Below are positions 15,412 to 22,034 of a DNA stretch of 31,782 bases, one piece after another. The position numbers were made by a program, and so were the translations under genes. The stretch lies in the IMG/VR virus record IMGVR_UViG_3300050134_000048, positions 1-31,782 of that record; one strand, 5' to 3'. The notes below the pieces were generated by a model. The model searched no databases. It worked only from the letters and a program-made list of their open reading frames with translations, and was not told the origin of the DNA. The DNA comes from a virus. Numbering within the stretch: the stretch's first letter is position 1; every line of letters begins with the position of its first letter.

Positions 15412-16027
15412 CTTTTGCTCTTCTCTTCTTTGGAGGCTCTTTATCTTTAAGCTTATCTTCAACTAAAACTTTATACATGGCTTGAATCTGGAATTGCTGC
15501 GTATCCAATTTTGCACTCTCATTTGACATTTTTGCTGTCATTTCACTATTAAATCTTATATTCTTTGCAACTACGCGAATATCATCCAATAATGTTTCAA
15601 ACTCTTTCTTTTCACTCAAGCACGCCGTCGCTACCGATACCAACCCTTTGAACTCATTCACCATCATATTAAGCTTATCTACATTCTTCATGTAGTCGTC
15701 AAATTTATCTAATGTTGCACCGACAACTCGCGTTTCTTCTAATCGTTTTTCATCATTAAGAAGAGTGTTTAATTTGTCATGTAGACTGTCGTAGGAATTG
15801 GATAAGTCATCATTGTTGCACCTATCCTCTATTGACTCTTTAATTTGATCTAATTGGCTCTCTATATGCTCAAACTTTGTCGGCTCGTCTTCGTATTCTT
15901 CCGTTATCACACCTTCAAGCTTTCTAGTTTTAGAATGGTTTATATTGGGCCTACTCATTTCATATTCCATACTCAATCTAATGCTATTCAACGTTTGCTT
16001 TATCTCTCTGATATCATCCCAAAACAT
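15398..16027 (-). CDS. coiled-coil hypothetical protein, 209 aa
   Basis: Rich in Glu, Lys, Asp, Leu and Met with heptad-like stretches throughout (LDQIKESIEDRCNN, LHDKLNTLLNDEKRLEE, LDKFDDYMKNVDKLNMMVN). It ends in a basic tail (KKRRAKVKP). The start overlaps the stop of the phosphatase gene by one base. Could be a structural or assembly-associated coiled coil; no family recognised. Confidence 0.7.
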   Translation of the reverse strand: MFWDDIREIKQTLNSIRLSMEYEMSRPNINHSKTRKLEGVITEEYEDEPTKFEHIESQLDQIKESIEDRCNNDDLSNSYDSLHDKLNTLLNDEKRLEETRVVGATLDKFDDYMKNVDKLNMMVNEFKGLVSVATACLSEKKEFETLLDDIRVVAKNIRFNSEMTAKMSNESAKLDTQQFQIQAMYKVLVEDKLKDKEPPKKRRAKVKPV

Positions 16028-16527
16028 TAAAACTCCTTTCCTGTTTGATTTACGTCGAATACAAATATCCCTCGTCTTCTGTACATGTCAACAACTTTCG
16101 TTCTGTCATCGAAGACAAAATCTATTGTATGACCTTCTTTTAATGCTTCATTAAGCCACGATTCTTTTAATTGATCGTCCGGTGTATAATCGCCTTTTGG
16201 GCGCATCTTCAAACTATTATATTCTATATAATTATCTTCTAGCCATTTTTCTGTTTTTCTTCTTACGGATTCGCATCTTCCTGACCATATATGTAAGTCA
16301 TGTGAGTTGTCATAATAATCATGACCAAACATTGAAGTAATCACTATTGCTATAGGCCTAATTAATGTGTCCTTATCGCATGCCTCATAGAATGCTTGCC
16401 AATCAGGTTTCCAACCTTCTCTAAGCCTTGCTTGATCATATCCGCCAATGATATTTTTATTTATATCTACAAAATGCCTTCTATGCTCGCAATCGGCAAG
16501 CGTGCCGTCTAAATCAAATATGATCAT
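16027..16527 (-). CDS. HAD-type polynucleotide 3'-phosphatase domain
   Basis: 166 residues. HAD motif I is DLDGT at residues 5-9, motif II IWSGR near residues 80-84, a conserved MRPKGD-x-x-x-DD block near 108-118, and motif IV FDDR at 139-142. The MR-x-x-GD pattern and the WSGR-x-x-x-x-x-x-T-x-x-WL helix are what the phosphatase half of T4 Pnkp-type proteins shows. No kinase P-loop is present, so it is a stand-alone phosphatase. Known members remove 3' phosphates from nucleic acid ends; a role in end repair here is inferred. It overlaps the 73-residue gene by 14 bp. Confidence 0.8.
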   Translation of the reverse strand: MIIFDLDGTLADCEHRRHFVDINKNIIGGYDQARLREGWKPDWQAFYEACDKDTLIRPIAIVITSMFGHDYYDNSHDLHIWSGRCESVRRKTEKWLEDNYIEYNSLKMRPKGDYTPDDQLKESWLNEALKEGHTIDFVFDDRTKVVDMYRRRGIFVFDVNQTGKEF

Positions 16528-16735
16528 CTTTTACCTTCGGTTTATAAGCAAAACCCATATGAAACTTTCGCATTTCCTCTTCTTCATCTATCCATTCTGT
16601 GCCGAGTTTTCTAAGAAGTTGCATTGTTTTAGAATTTTCTATATCTATTTTATAATTCTTTTTTAACATTTTAAGAGATTCATTAAGTGATAATCTCATA
16701 AACTCCCATTCATCTTTTGTCAGGTCTATTTTCAT
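16514..16735 (-). CDS. small hypothetical protein, 73 aa
   Basis: MKIDLTKDEWEFMRLSLNES followed by Lys- and Glu-rich helices (EEEEMRKFHMG). It overlaps the start of the phosphatase gene by 14 bp and the end of the membrane protein by 26 bp. Amphipathic helices; no family recognised. Confidence 0.6.
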   Translation of the reverse strand: MKIDLTKDEWEFMRLSLNESLKMLKKNYKIDIENSKTMQLLRKLGTEWIDEEEEMRKFHMGFAYKPKVKDDHI

Positions 16736-16889
16736 TGATTTTCTTCCATCGTTTTTCTATTTCGTAATCTATTGTTTTATCTGTCAATTCAATGCCATGG
16801 TTAATACCTACTATAAACCCGATCCTATATGTCATATAAAAAGCTATCAATAAAACTAGAAAAACTATGAACAATAATGTAAATGTCAT
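16710..16889 (-). CDS. single-pass membrane protein, 59 aa
   Basis: MTFTLLFIVFLVLLIAFYMTY gives an N-terminal hydrophobic segment of about 20 residues, followed by a Gly-rich turn (RIGFIVGINHG) and a charged cytosolic-looking tail. ATGA overlap with the upstream 92-residue gene and AAAGGAAAGG upstream. A small inner-membrane protein of unknown function between the phosphatase and the 92-residue gene. Confidence 0.6.
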   Translation of the reverse strand: MTFTLLFIVFLVLLIAFYMTYRIGFIVGINHGIELTDKTIDYEIEKRWKKINENRPDKR

Positions 16890-17164
16890 TCTGTATCCTT
16901 TCCTTTTGATTGCTCTTTAGCTCTAAATGATATTAATATGTCGATTGCTTCATCGTATTTAAAGCGAGTCAGCTTTAAAAAACTATCCGTCCGTGATGAA
17001 GGCAAAGGCTCAAAATGCCACTTTAAATCGCGACCTAAACAAAATCCTGTCGGGTCTTCCGCTATTGCCCAAAGAATACTTTTATCAGATTGAATCATGC
17101 GGTGAAGCATGTAGATTTCATTATCTGGGAAAGAAATCTCGTAAAGAATTGGTTCGATTTTCAT
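16886..17164 (-). CDS. hypothetical protein, 92 aa
   Basis: MKIEPILYEISFPDNEIYML, a mixed alpha/beta start, and a charged helical end (FRAKEQSKGKDTE). Overlaps its neighbours by 4 bp at each end (ATGA-type). No family recognised. Confidence 0.6.
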   Translation of the reverse strand: MKIEPILYEISFPDNEIYMLHRMIQSDKSILWAIAEDPTGFCLGRDLKWHFEPLPSSRTDSFLKLTRFKYDEAIDILISFRAKEQSKGKDTE

Positions 17165-17250
17165 TTGTTACCTATATCAAAACCTTTTACCCATCCAATC
17201 ATATAACCTAAAATATAACCAAGAATAAAGAATATTAGTAAATCGATCAT
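17161..17250 (-). CDS. tiny membrane protein, 29 aa
   Basis: MIDLLIFFILGYILGYMIGWV is a nearly continuous hydrophobic helix followed by KGFDIGNK. It is ATGA-coupled to the terminase stop and overlaps the start of the 92-residue gene. Two such membrane peptides lie between terminase and the phosphatase. Unknown function. Confidence 0.55.
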   Translation of the reverse strand: MIDLLIFFILGYILGYMIGWVKGFDIGNK

Positions 17251-18758
17251 ACCCCATAATACCTATTTACTGCCTTGATATCATCGTCCGGGCCTTTGCC
17301 GTCCCTTCTTTCAAGCCCTTTTAATCCAACCGCAAGATATCTAAAGCTATCGGCAGCATGCGAATGCTCGTCATGCAATGGAGTATTCTTATAGCATCCT
17401 AATCTATCATCCCAAAGCTTCTTATAAGCCTCTAAATGCCTCACTCCAAAATAACATTTTTCTTCATCGAAGCAACACCGCCCGAGCATGCTTCTAACCG
17501 TTTGTATTCCTTCGAATTTGTCGCATTCTTTTATATCAAGCACTATAAATTTACCATCTATTAATGGCCTCGCATGATCGAGGTACGTCGTTTTGAGACC
17601 TTGATCGCGACGACGTGCATCATGAGGGAAAATATGCCTATCAAAACGATACTTCGTACTTTTGAGCCAATCCGCATAATGTGCTACTCCTTCGTCCCAA
17701 TTCTCATAAAAATTGATGATGTTAACTTGGCCTCCACGATTAGTCTGAAAGCACCATATACTAGTGAAATCGTCAAGGCCAATATCCCAAGCGGTATGAA
17801 CAGTATTATTATCATCATAAGGTACGCGACATATGCCGCCACTAGAACGCAATTTAGACATTTGCGCGCCATAATACAAACCTTCGTTAGCACTTTCAAA
17901 CGCCTCCTTTGGCGTTGATGGGTATTCTTGCTTCATAGCGTCGCCAAGAAGCCTATGCTTCATCTCATACCAACGCCTTTGATCTTCATCTATCTTGCGC
18001 TTGCGCTCGTTCTCAATGATATCCAAATAGTCATTGGTTTCTTTTGTCACTATGATAGCCTCTGTTGATTCGCTATATCCTGGCTCGTCATACCATGGGA
18101 AGAAGAAGAAGCGCTGTTGCATAGGGGACAACTTTGATCCGCACATGGCGAGAGCTTCCGCGGATTTGCTAAACTCGTAGAAATATCCTTCTCTTCCTTC
18201 GGCTGTTGATTCGATTGCAATAATCTGATCTGTCGAAACAGTGTTGAGACTTCCAGTGACAATTTCCTTTGCAACGTCGGGAGACTTAGCACAGATCTTA
18301 CCAAACTCCGATACAAGCAATCGCTGATAAGTTCCCGATCTGAATCCTGTAGAAACTCTATAGCTACTGCCATTTCCGAAAGCAAGTTCTCCGCTTCGAT
18401 CATTAGTTGCAGAGTTAAACGCTCTAGTCCATTTGGGCATTCTGTCGTAGGCATATTTGACCTTCTTTTTAAAGATATCTTCAGCATCTTCTTTTCTGTG
18501 TGCTATGATGCCTGAATTTGTATTTGGATACCAAAAGCAATCGTCAAGAAAGTTAATAGAGAAATAGGTCGTAACACCCAGCTGTCTTGCCTTGAGAACG
18601 AGCATTTGATGCCATTCCCTTTCAAATAGCTCTTTTTGTGCCCAGTTAAGATTAAACAGGATTTCATTACCAGATTTATCGTTGATATAATATAGATGTG
18701 TTAGACGCCAAAGCTTGCTATTGAGTTCTTCCTGAGTAGGAATATATTCATTTTCCAT
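17247..18758 (-). CDS. terL: terminase large subunit
   Basis: 503 residues. N-terminal ATPase: Walker-A-like KARQLGVTT at residues 56-64 (the viral terminase variant with RQ-x-G), Walker B LLVSEFG at 147-153, and motif III IESTAEG at 182-188. C-terminal RNase H-like nuclease: WDIGLDD at 324-330, PHDARRRD at 379-386, and DEHSHAADSFRY at 463-474, supplying the acidic residues. It cuts concatemers and drives DNA into the head through the portal. Upstream is the small subunit, separated by a tRNA-like element. Confidence 0.93.
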   Translation of the reverse strand: MENEYIPTQEELNSKLWRLTHLYYINDKSGNEILFNLNWAQKELFEREWHQMLVLKARQLGVTTYFSINFLDDCFWYPNTNSGIIAHRKEDAEDIFKKKVKYAYDRMPKWTRAFNSATNDRSGELAFGNGSSYRVSTGFRSGTYQRLLVSEFGKICAKSPDVAKEIVTGSLNTVSTDQIIAIESTAEGREGYFYEFSKSAEALAMCGSKLSPMQQRFFFFPWYDEPGYSESTEAIIVTKETNDYLDIIENERKRKIDEDQRRWYEMKHRLLGDAMKQEYPSTPKEAFESANEGLYYGAQMSKLRSSGGICRVPYDDNNTVHTAWDIGLDDFTSIWCFQTNRGGQVNIINFYENWDEGVAHYADWLKSTKYRFDRHIFPHDARRRDQGLKTTYLDHARPLIDGKFIVLDIKECDKFEGIQTVRSMLGRCCFDEEKCYFGVRHLEAYKKLWDDRLGCYKNTPLHDEHSHAADSFRYLAVGLKGLERRDGKGPDDDIKAVNRYYGV

Positions 18759-18780
18759 TCTGACATTAGTTTGAAGTTAT

Positions 18781-18883
18781 AAAAGATGACACGACTTGAA
18801 CGTGTACGCGACTGGGATTTTACCCCACTCGCACAGTTAAGATTATAGTTACTACTCCATAATCCTGCGGGTCTACCATCGTT
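18781..18883 (-). tRNA. class II-length tRNA-like element
   Basis: Perfect T arm ACACG-TTCAAGT-CGTGT (18789-18805). The acceptor halves AACGATG (18877-18883) and CATCTTT (18782-18788) pair at 6 of 7 positions. There is a strong long variable-arm-like hairpin, GCGAGTGGG and CCCAGTCGC with one mismatch, and a CCCGCAGG segment like a tRNA-Tyr or Leu D-arm. Total length with discriminator is 103 nt, longer than usual. The anticodon arm does not fold properly (AGTAA/TTAACT with mismatches); the loop has ATA after a T. No CCA is encoded. It lies in the 180-bp space between the small and large terminase genes, which holds no other gene. It may be a degraded tRNA or a tRNA mimic. Confidence 0.45.
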
Positions 18884-18938
18884 AGTCTCTCTCTAACTTT
18901 CCCCCACATCAAAATCTTATGTAAATCCGCTTTACATC

Positions 18939-19367
18939 CTATTTGATAGGCTTGCGATTGCGTTGTACTTCTTCCATGACTTTTTGACGTTCTTCTTCTG
19001 TTGCTCTGGCATCGCCTTTAAGGGCTTTTGCTTTGCGTTCGGCATCAGCTTCCGCGTCTACGTCTTCGCTTTCTCTAATATCACCAAAATAGATACGTTG
19101 CCATCTTTGTGCAATAGGGGGAGGAACATCACCATTTAAATATTTTTTAGCTATAATTTTAAGTGCTTGTTCATAATACGGAAGGAATTCTTTACATTGT
19201 ATAAATGATTTCCACTGATTATAAGTGAACATTTTTTCTACTGTATACCATTCAGAAAGATGATAAACTGTTTTAATGTTTTTCTTAACCCAAGTAACCA
19301 TTTCTTTACCTAAAAGGATCATTTCATCGGGGGGGAAAGATACAGTTCTTAAGGCTCCAGGTGGCAT
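18939..19367 (-). CDS. terminase small subunit-like protein
   Basis: Start at 19367 preferred (MPPGALRTVSFPPDEM) because GGAG lies nine bases upstream; earlier starts at 19427 and 19382 lack a ribosome site. 142 residues. Helical middle (MVTWVKKNIKTVYHLSEWY and FIQCKEFLPYYEQALKIIAKKYLNG) and then PPPIAQRWQRIYFGDIRES with an acidic, Lys-rich helix at the end. This arrangement and its place directly ahead of terL match the DNA-recognition small subunit of phage terminases. The HTH core is not fully obvious, so the call is by pattern and position. Confidence 0.7.
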   Translation of the reverse strand: MPPGALRTVSFPPDEMILLGKEMVTWVKKNIKTVYHLSEWYTVEKMFTYNQWKSFIQCKEFLPYYEQALKIIAKKYLNGDVPPPIAQRWQRIYFGDIRESEDVDAEADAERKAKALKGDARATEEERQKVMEEVQRNRKPIK

Positions 19368-19449
19368 TATTTCAATCTCCATATTTAAGAATTTCAGGTT
19401 AGCTTTCCTCTGAAATAAATACAACACATAAATTTAATGAGAAAAGAGC

Positions 19450-19479
19450 TTGCGTTAAATTGTGATATCTTGATATATT
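19450..19479 (+). promoter_or_regulatory. candidate promoter, plus-strand accessory operon
   Basis: TTGCGT (19450-19455), 18-bp spacer, TATATT (19474-19479, 5 of 6). An ATATC-TT-GATAT palindrome (19465-19476) overlaps the -10 side and could be an operator. It lies in the divergent space between the small terminase and the plus-strand gene at 19521. Confidence 0.35.
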
Positions 19480-19520
19480 GTTATCATGAACGAAAACCAA
19501 TAACAAACGAAGGTAAGAAC

Positions 19521-19709
19521 ATGAAGAGCGATACATACAAGACAGGCAAGCTATACAAAAAGTTAGATGCCTATAAGTTTAATGCAAAAGGTGAATTAGA
19601 ATATTTTACAAGTTCATGCCAATTTCGGACGCAAAGAAATTTCAAGCAATGGTTGATATTATGGGTGGAGAATACCAGATATATAACAACAAAGAGCGGT
19701 GTAGCATGA
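19521..19709 (+). CDS. small hypothetical protein, 62 aa
   Basis: MKSDTYKTGKLYKKLDAYKF, then a Trp/Arg-rich end. Start chosen at 19521 because AAGG precedes it (AAGGTAAGAACATG); the same TAAGAACATG string precedes the gene at 21311. The stop is ATGA-coupled to the J-domain gene. The second half looks less natural than a different-frame reading from 19616, so a frameshift is possible (see findings). Confidence 0.5.
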   Translation: MKSDTYKTGKLYKKLDAYKFNAKGELEYFTSSCQFRTQRNFKQWLILWVENTRYITTKSGVA

Positions 19710-19843
19710 GAGAACAATATTTTATAGACTTAACGAGTACAGAGAACATCAAAGCTAGATTCAAGGAACTAGCAAAGCAATATCACCCTGATTTAGGCGG
19801 GTGTGTTGAGATAATGAAAGAGATTAATAGCCAATACGCTTAA
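19706..19843 (+). CDS. minimal J-domain protein, 45 aa
   Basis: MREQYFIDLTSTENIKARFK, then LAKQYHPDLGG and EIMKEINSQYA. The HPD tripeptide with a preceding basic helix and the following helix are the core of DnaJ-type J domains, which activate Hsp70 (DnaK). Only helices II and III and the loop are present, so this is a very short J protein. Its ATG overlaps the upstream stop (ATGA). In-frame upstream sequence extends open to 19595 and contains an ATG at 19616, giving a possible 75-residue version. Confidence 0.7.
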   Translation: MREQYFIDLTSTENIKARFKELAKQYHPDLGGCVEIMKEINSQYA

Positions 19844-19857
19844 CAAACGAGGGTTGA

Positions 19858-20406
19858 ATGAACGAAAGAAAATATAGATATATAGCCGAAAATTTTTATG
19901 GTCAATTTGATCCCAGCAATCTTAAAGATTATAATCCGAGTGATAATGAAGCACAGGAGGATTTCGACAATATGGTAAGCATGTTTGGCGAGCAAATTAC
20001 TGAATGTGGATTAAAGATTACGATCGAAAATATTGAGGATTATTTAAAAGAGATTAAACGAGATAATGCCAGCGCAAGGTTGGGAATGGGTGGAAGCATG
20101 AACGATGATTTTAATATATTTTATGATGGTTATATAGAATGTGCCTGTTGGACTGAGAATATCAGCCATTGCACAGATTCCGAGCAATATCAAATGGAAC
20201 TTGACTGCAAGGCCTTTATTGATAAAGCAAATGGATTAATGGATGGGTTATGTTTATCTCAATGCGGCCACGACTTTTGGTTAACACGGAATAGTCATGG
20301 AAGCGGATTTTGGGATAGAGAGAATATCAAGGATGAAATAGCTGATAAATTGACTGAGTTAAGTCAAAGTTTTGGGGAATTCAATATATATGGGGATGAC
20401 GAATGA
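19858..20406 (+). CDS. conserved phage protein, GHDFWLTRN type
   Basis: 182 residues. The C-terminal region holds CGHDFWLTRNSHGSGFWDR near residues 136-154, which I recognise as a very common conserved phage block of unknown function. The first 60 residues are charged and helical. GAGGG precedes the ATG. It follows the J-domain gene and ends ATGA-coupled to the first RHH-like gene. The protein has several Cys (CACW, HCTD, DCKAF, CLSQCGH). Function unknown. Confidence 0.75.
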   Translation: MNERKYRYIAENFYGQFDPSNLKDYNPSDNEAQEDFDNMVSMFGEQITECGLKITIENIEDYLKEIKRDNASARLGMGGSMNDDFNIFYDGYIECACWTENISHCTDSEQYQMELDCKAFIDKANGLMDGLCLSQCGHDFWLTRNSHGSGFWDRENIKDEIADKLTELSQSFGEFNIYGDDE

Positions 20407-20549
20407 AAAAAGGAAAACAGAAATTCCTTGTAATTCGATTGAATAACGAATTGCATCATAGAATACAGGTTATGGCTATGAAAGAAAAGCTGACGATACA
20501 AGAATGGTTTAATATAGTGCTTTGTGATTTTATGAAGGATATAAAATGA
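20403..20549 (+). CDS. ribbon-helix-helix-like protein 1, 48 aa
   Basis: MKKGKQKFLVIRLNNELHHR opens with a beta strand (FLVIRL), then two helices (NNELHHRIQVMAMKEK and TIQEWFNIVLCDF). This is the layout of Arc/MetJ/CopG-type RHH DNA-binding proteins, normally dimeric. ATGA-coupled to the 182-residue gene and to its paralogue downstream. Missed in long-ORF views because of its size. Confidence 0.65.
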   Translation: MKKGKQKFLVIRLNNELHHRIQVMAMKEKLTIQEWFNIVLCDFMKDIK

Positions 20550-20680
20550 AAAAAAAGTTTGTGGCTATACGCCTTGCGCCTGAATTGCATCATAGGTTAA
20601 AGATGTTAGCTTTAACAAAAAAAATAAGCATTCAAGAATTACTTGAGAAGTTGATTATTGAATCTCTAGGTGAATCTTAA
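20546..20680 (+). CDS. ribbon-helix-helix-like protein 2, 44 aa
   Basis: MKKKFVAIRLAPELHHRLKM and SIQELLEKLIIES match the first RHH protein position by position (KF-x-x-IRL-x-x-ELHHR, then helix, then I-QE). The pair looks like a tandem duplication that has diverged. Likely forms a heterodimer or two dimers with different operators. It overlaps the minus-strand 61-residue gene by 26 bp at its 3' end. Confidence 0.65.
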   Translation: MKKKFVAIRLAPELHHRLKMLALTKKISIQELLEKLIIESLGES

Positions 20681-20840
20681 TGGTAATTTCCTCTGGTTCA
20701 CCGTCGAAGTTCTTTTTGGCTTCTTCGATGCATCGGAGGATTTCTGGTTCGGTATCGCTGACGCAATAAGTGGCATAGACGAGAAATTTCTGTCTATATG
20801 TACGATCTGAATCTTTAAGTATTACGGTAAGCTCTGACAT
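20655..20840 (-). CDS. hypothetical protein, 61 aa
   Basis: MSELTVILKDSDRTYRQKF, a beta strand and basic turn, then acidic helix (CIEEAKKNFDGEPEE) and a final strand. AGGATC ahead of the ATG. It is the downstream partner of the GroES-like gene, 27 bp after its stop on the minus strand. No family recognised. Confidence 0.6.
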   Translation of the reverse strand: MSELTVILKDSDRTYRQKFLVYATYCVSDTEPEILRCIEEAKKNFDGEPEEITIKIHLEIQ

Positions 20841-20867
20841 GATCCTACCATAATAAATAAATGAATA

Positions 20868-21107
20868 TTAGTCAATCTTTGCGAGAATTTGTATTTCTTC
20901 AATGACGAGGTATTTTTCATTTTCATGCTCTATTTCAGCGCCTGAGAATCTATCGAGATAGATAAAGTCATTGGGTTTTACTTTTGTGACTTCATCGCCG
21001 ATGGCGAGGATGACGAAGCGTTTTGGTTTGTTATTGGTGACAATGAGAGCACCTTTTTTTATTTCGGCTGGTTGTATGATGATTCTTTTTCCTATGGGGA
21101 TGAGCAT
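20868..21107 (-). CDS. GroES-like co-chaperonin
   Basis: 79 residues from the ATG at 21107 (AAGGT upstream; the longer frame to 21128 lacks a ribosome site). MLIPIGKRIIIQPAEIKKGALIV gives the Cpn10 opening strand and a short mobile-loop region; VKPNDFIYLDRFSGAEIEHEN and YLVIEEIQILAKID match the second half of GroES (VGD-x-V, Y-SG-x-E, E-x-YLI-x-E-x-DILA). The mobile loop lacks the usual 'SGGIVL' and is shortened, so GroEL binding may be altered. Known phage GroES proteins (such as T4 gp31) cap the host GroEL to fold phage capsid protein. It is isolated on the minus strand within the plus-strand accessory genes. Confidence 0.85.
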   Translation of the reverse strand: MLIPIGKRIIIQPAEIKKGALIVTNNKPKRFVILAIGDEVTKVKPNDFIYLDRFSGAEIEHENEKYLVIEEIQILAKID

Positions 21108-21191
21108 CTTGTACCTTTTTTGTTGCATTAATTTGGGTTTACGGATATCTATATTGATTTTGAAAATTTATAGCTAGAGAATTATAATTGA

Positions 21192-21290
21192 GAATGCGAG
21201 TTAATGGGAACATGTTATAGGCGTATTTTAAAGATTTAAGACTCCTTTGGGTCGTCATATAGCAGGTAGGTTCGAGTCCTACCGCATTCA
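21192..21290 (+). tRNA. class II-like tRNA-like element
   Basis: Perfect 7-bp acceptor GAATGCG (21192-21198) / CGCATTC (21283-21289), discriminator A at 21290, and a perfect T arm GTAGG-TTCGAGT-CCTAC (21266-21282). Overall 99 nt. An imperfect anticodon arm can be drawn as AAAGA-TTTAAGAC-TCcTTT, which would place TAA (Leu UUA) in the loop with extra bases, followed by 17 nt of variable region. The D-arm region is about ten bases too long and does not fold well. No CCA is encoded. It could be a functional but odd tRNA-Leu, a decayed one, or an attP core from a host tRNA 3' end. It fills the space between the GroES-like gene and the gene at 21311. Confidence 0.5.
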
Positions 21291-21310
21291 AATAAATATA
21301 GGCTAAGAAC

Positions 21311-21691
21311 ATGTATTATGATAGAGAGGGAAAACCAATGAAGACAGAAGTTATGTTAGAAATGCTTGACGCTATTAAAAAATTAATAGAGTTAAGAGAA
21401 TCAATTGAAAAGATAGAAGAAAAGCAAGAAAGAGAATGTCCGTTGCATGAAGAAATGGGTAAAGAATATAGAGATATTTTGGATTGGGCTTTAGGTAAAG
21501 ATTTTCTCATTTCAACAAAAGGGGAAAGCAAAGAAATTTGGAAAAGCTTACATCCGGATTTACCTTATCCTAGAGTTTTTTTAACCAATATTGAAACTCC
21601 AGAAGAAAATACTATTGGATTGCTTTTAGATATCATCCCTTTATACCATGAAGATAAAAAAAGGAAATGCAAATGCGACAATGCGAGCTAG
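21311..21691 (+). CDS. hypothetical protein, 126 aa
   Basis: MYYDREGKPMKTEVMLEMLD with a charged coiled-coil-like first half (KLIELRESIEKIEEKQE) and a mixed second half. Two starts are possible: 21311 (AGG eight bases upstream, and the same TAAGAACATG string as at 19521) or 21338 (GAGGG seven bases upstream). I keep 21311. A tail of KKRKCKCDN suggests metal or nucleic acid contact. Not recognised. Confidence 0.6.
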   Translation: MYYDREGKPMKTEVMLEMLDAIKKLIELRESIEKIEEKQERECPLHEEMGKEYRDILDWALGKDFLISTKGESKEIWKSLHPDLPYPRVFLTNIETPEENTIGLLLDIIPLYHEDKKRKCKCDNAS

Positions 21692-21897
21692 AAAGGGTTA
21701 TAAGGGAGAAGGGCAGTATCAAGATGAAGAGGACAGGTGAAAAGCTTGTGGCCTTTGTTGAAGGAATTACGTTGGACATGATTGGTGCAATTGTCGATTT
21801 AAAGAAGCTTTCGGGTTTTTGGGTAATCGATAAAGTCCACGAACAAGATATTGAGAAGCACCAGATAAAGCATAGCTGGCATGTTGGCGGCCTATGA
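21673..21897 (+). CDS. hypothetical protein, 74 aa
   Basis: Start at 21673 preferred, with AAGGA eight bases upstream; an in-frame ATG at 21667 is too close. MRQCELERVIREKGSIKMKR, then hydrophobic helices and a Trp/His-rich end (HSWHVGG). ATGA-coupled to the membrane peptide gene downstream and overlapping the 126-residue gene by 19 bp. Confidence 0.55.
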   Translation: MRQCELERVIREKGSIKMKRTGEKLVAFVEGITLDMIGAIVDLKKLSGFWVIDKVHEQDIEKHQIKHSWHVGGL

Positions 21898-22034
21898 ATA
21901 AAGCTGCAATTTATGCTATTCTTTTTGGTCATGCTATTGGAGGAGTTTATATTTTTCTAGGCATGCCTTTACAAGCCATTTATTTTGGTCTTTTTGCTTT
22001 GACTTACATGTTAATGCTGCTAAAAAGTGATTAG
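21894..22034 (+). CDS. small membrane protein, 46 aa
   Basis: Two hydrophobic segments: AIYAILFGHAIGGVYIFLG and AIYFGLFALTYMLMLL, separated by a MPLQ turn. ATGA-coupled to the 74-residue gene. It overlaps the RusA-like gene by 15 bp tail to tail. A holin-like size, but position in an accessory operon gives no support for lysis; unknown function. Confidence 0.6.
   Translation: MNKAAIYAILFGHAIGGVYIFLGMPLQAIYFGLFALTYMLMLLKSD

Noticed and set aside
17574-17918. 114-residue plus-strand frame opposite terminase
   Set aside because: Antisense shadow of the terminase nuclease domain.
21192-21290. attP core as the only explanation of the tRNA-like end
   Set aside because: A perfect 5' acceptor at the right side shows more than a 3' tRNA fragment is present, and no integrase is seen in the window; kept only as an alternative.
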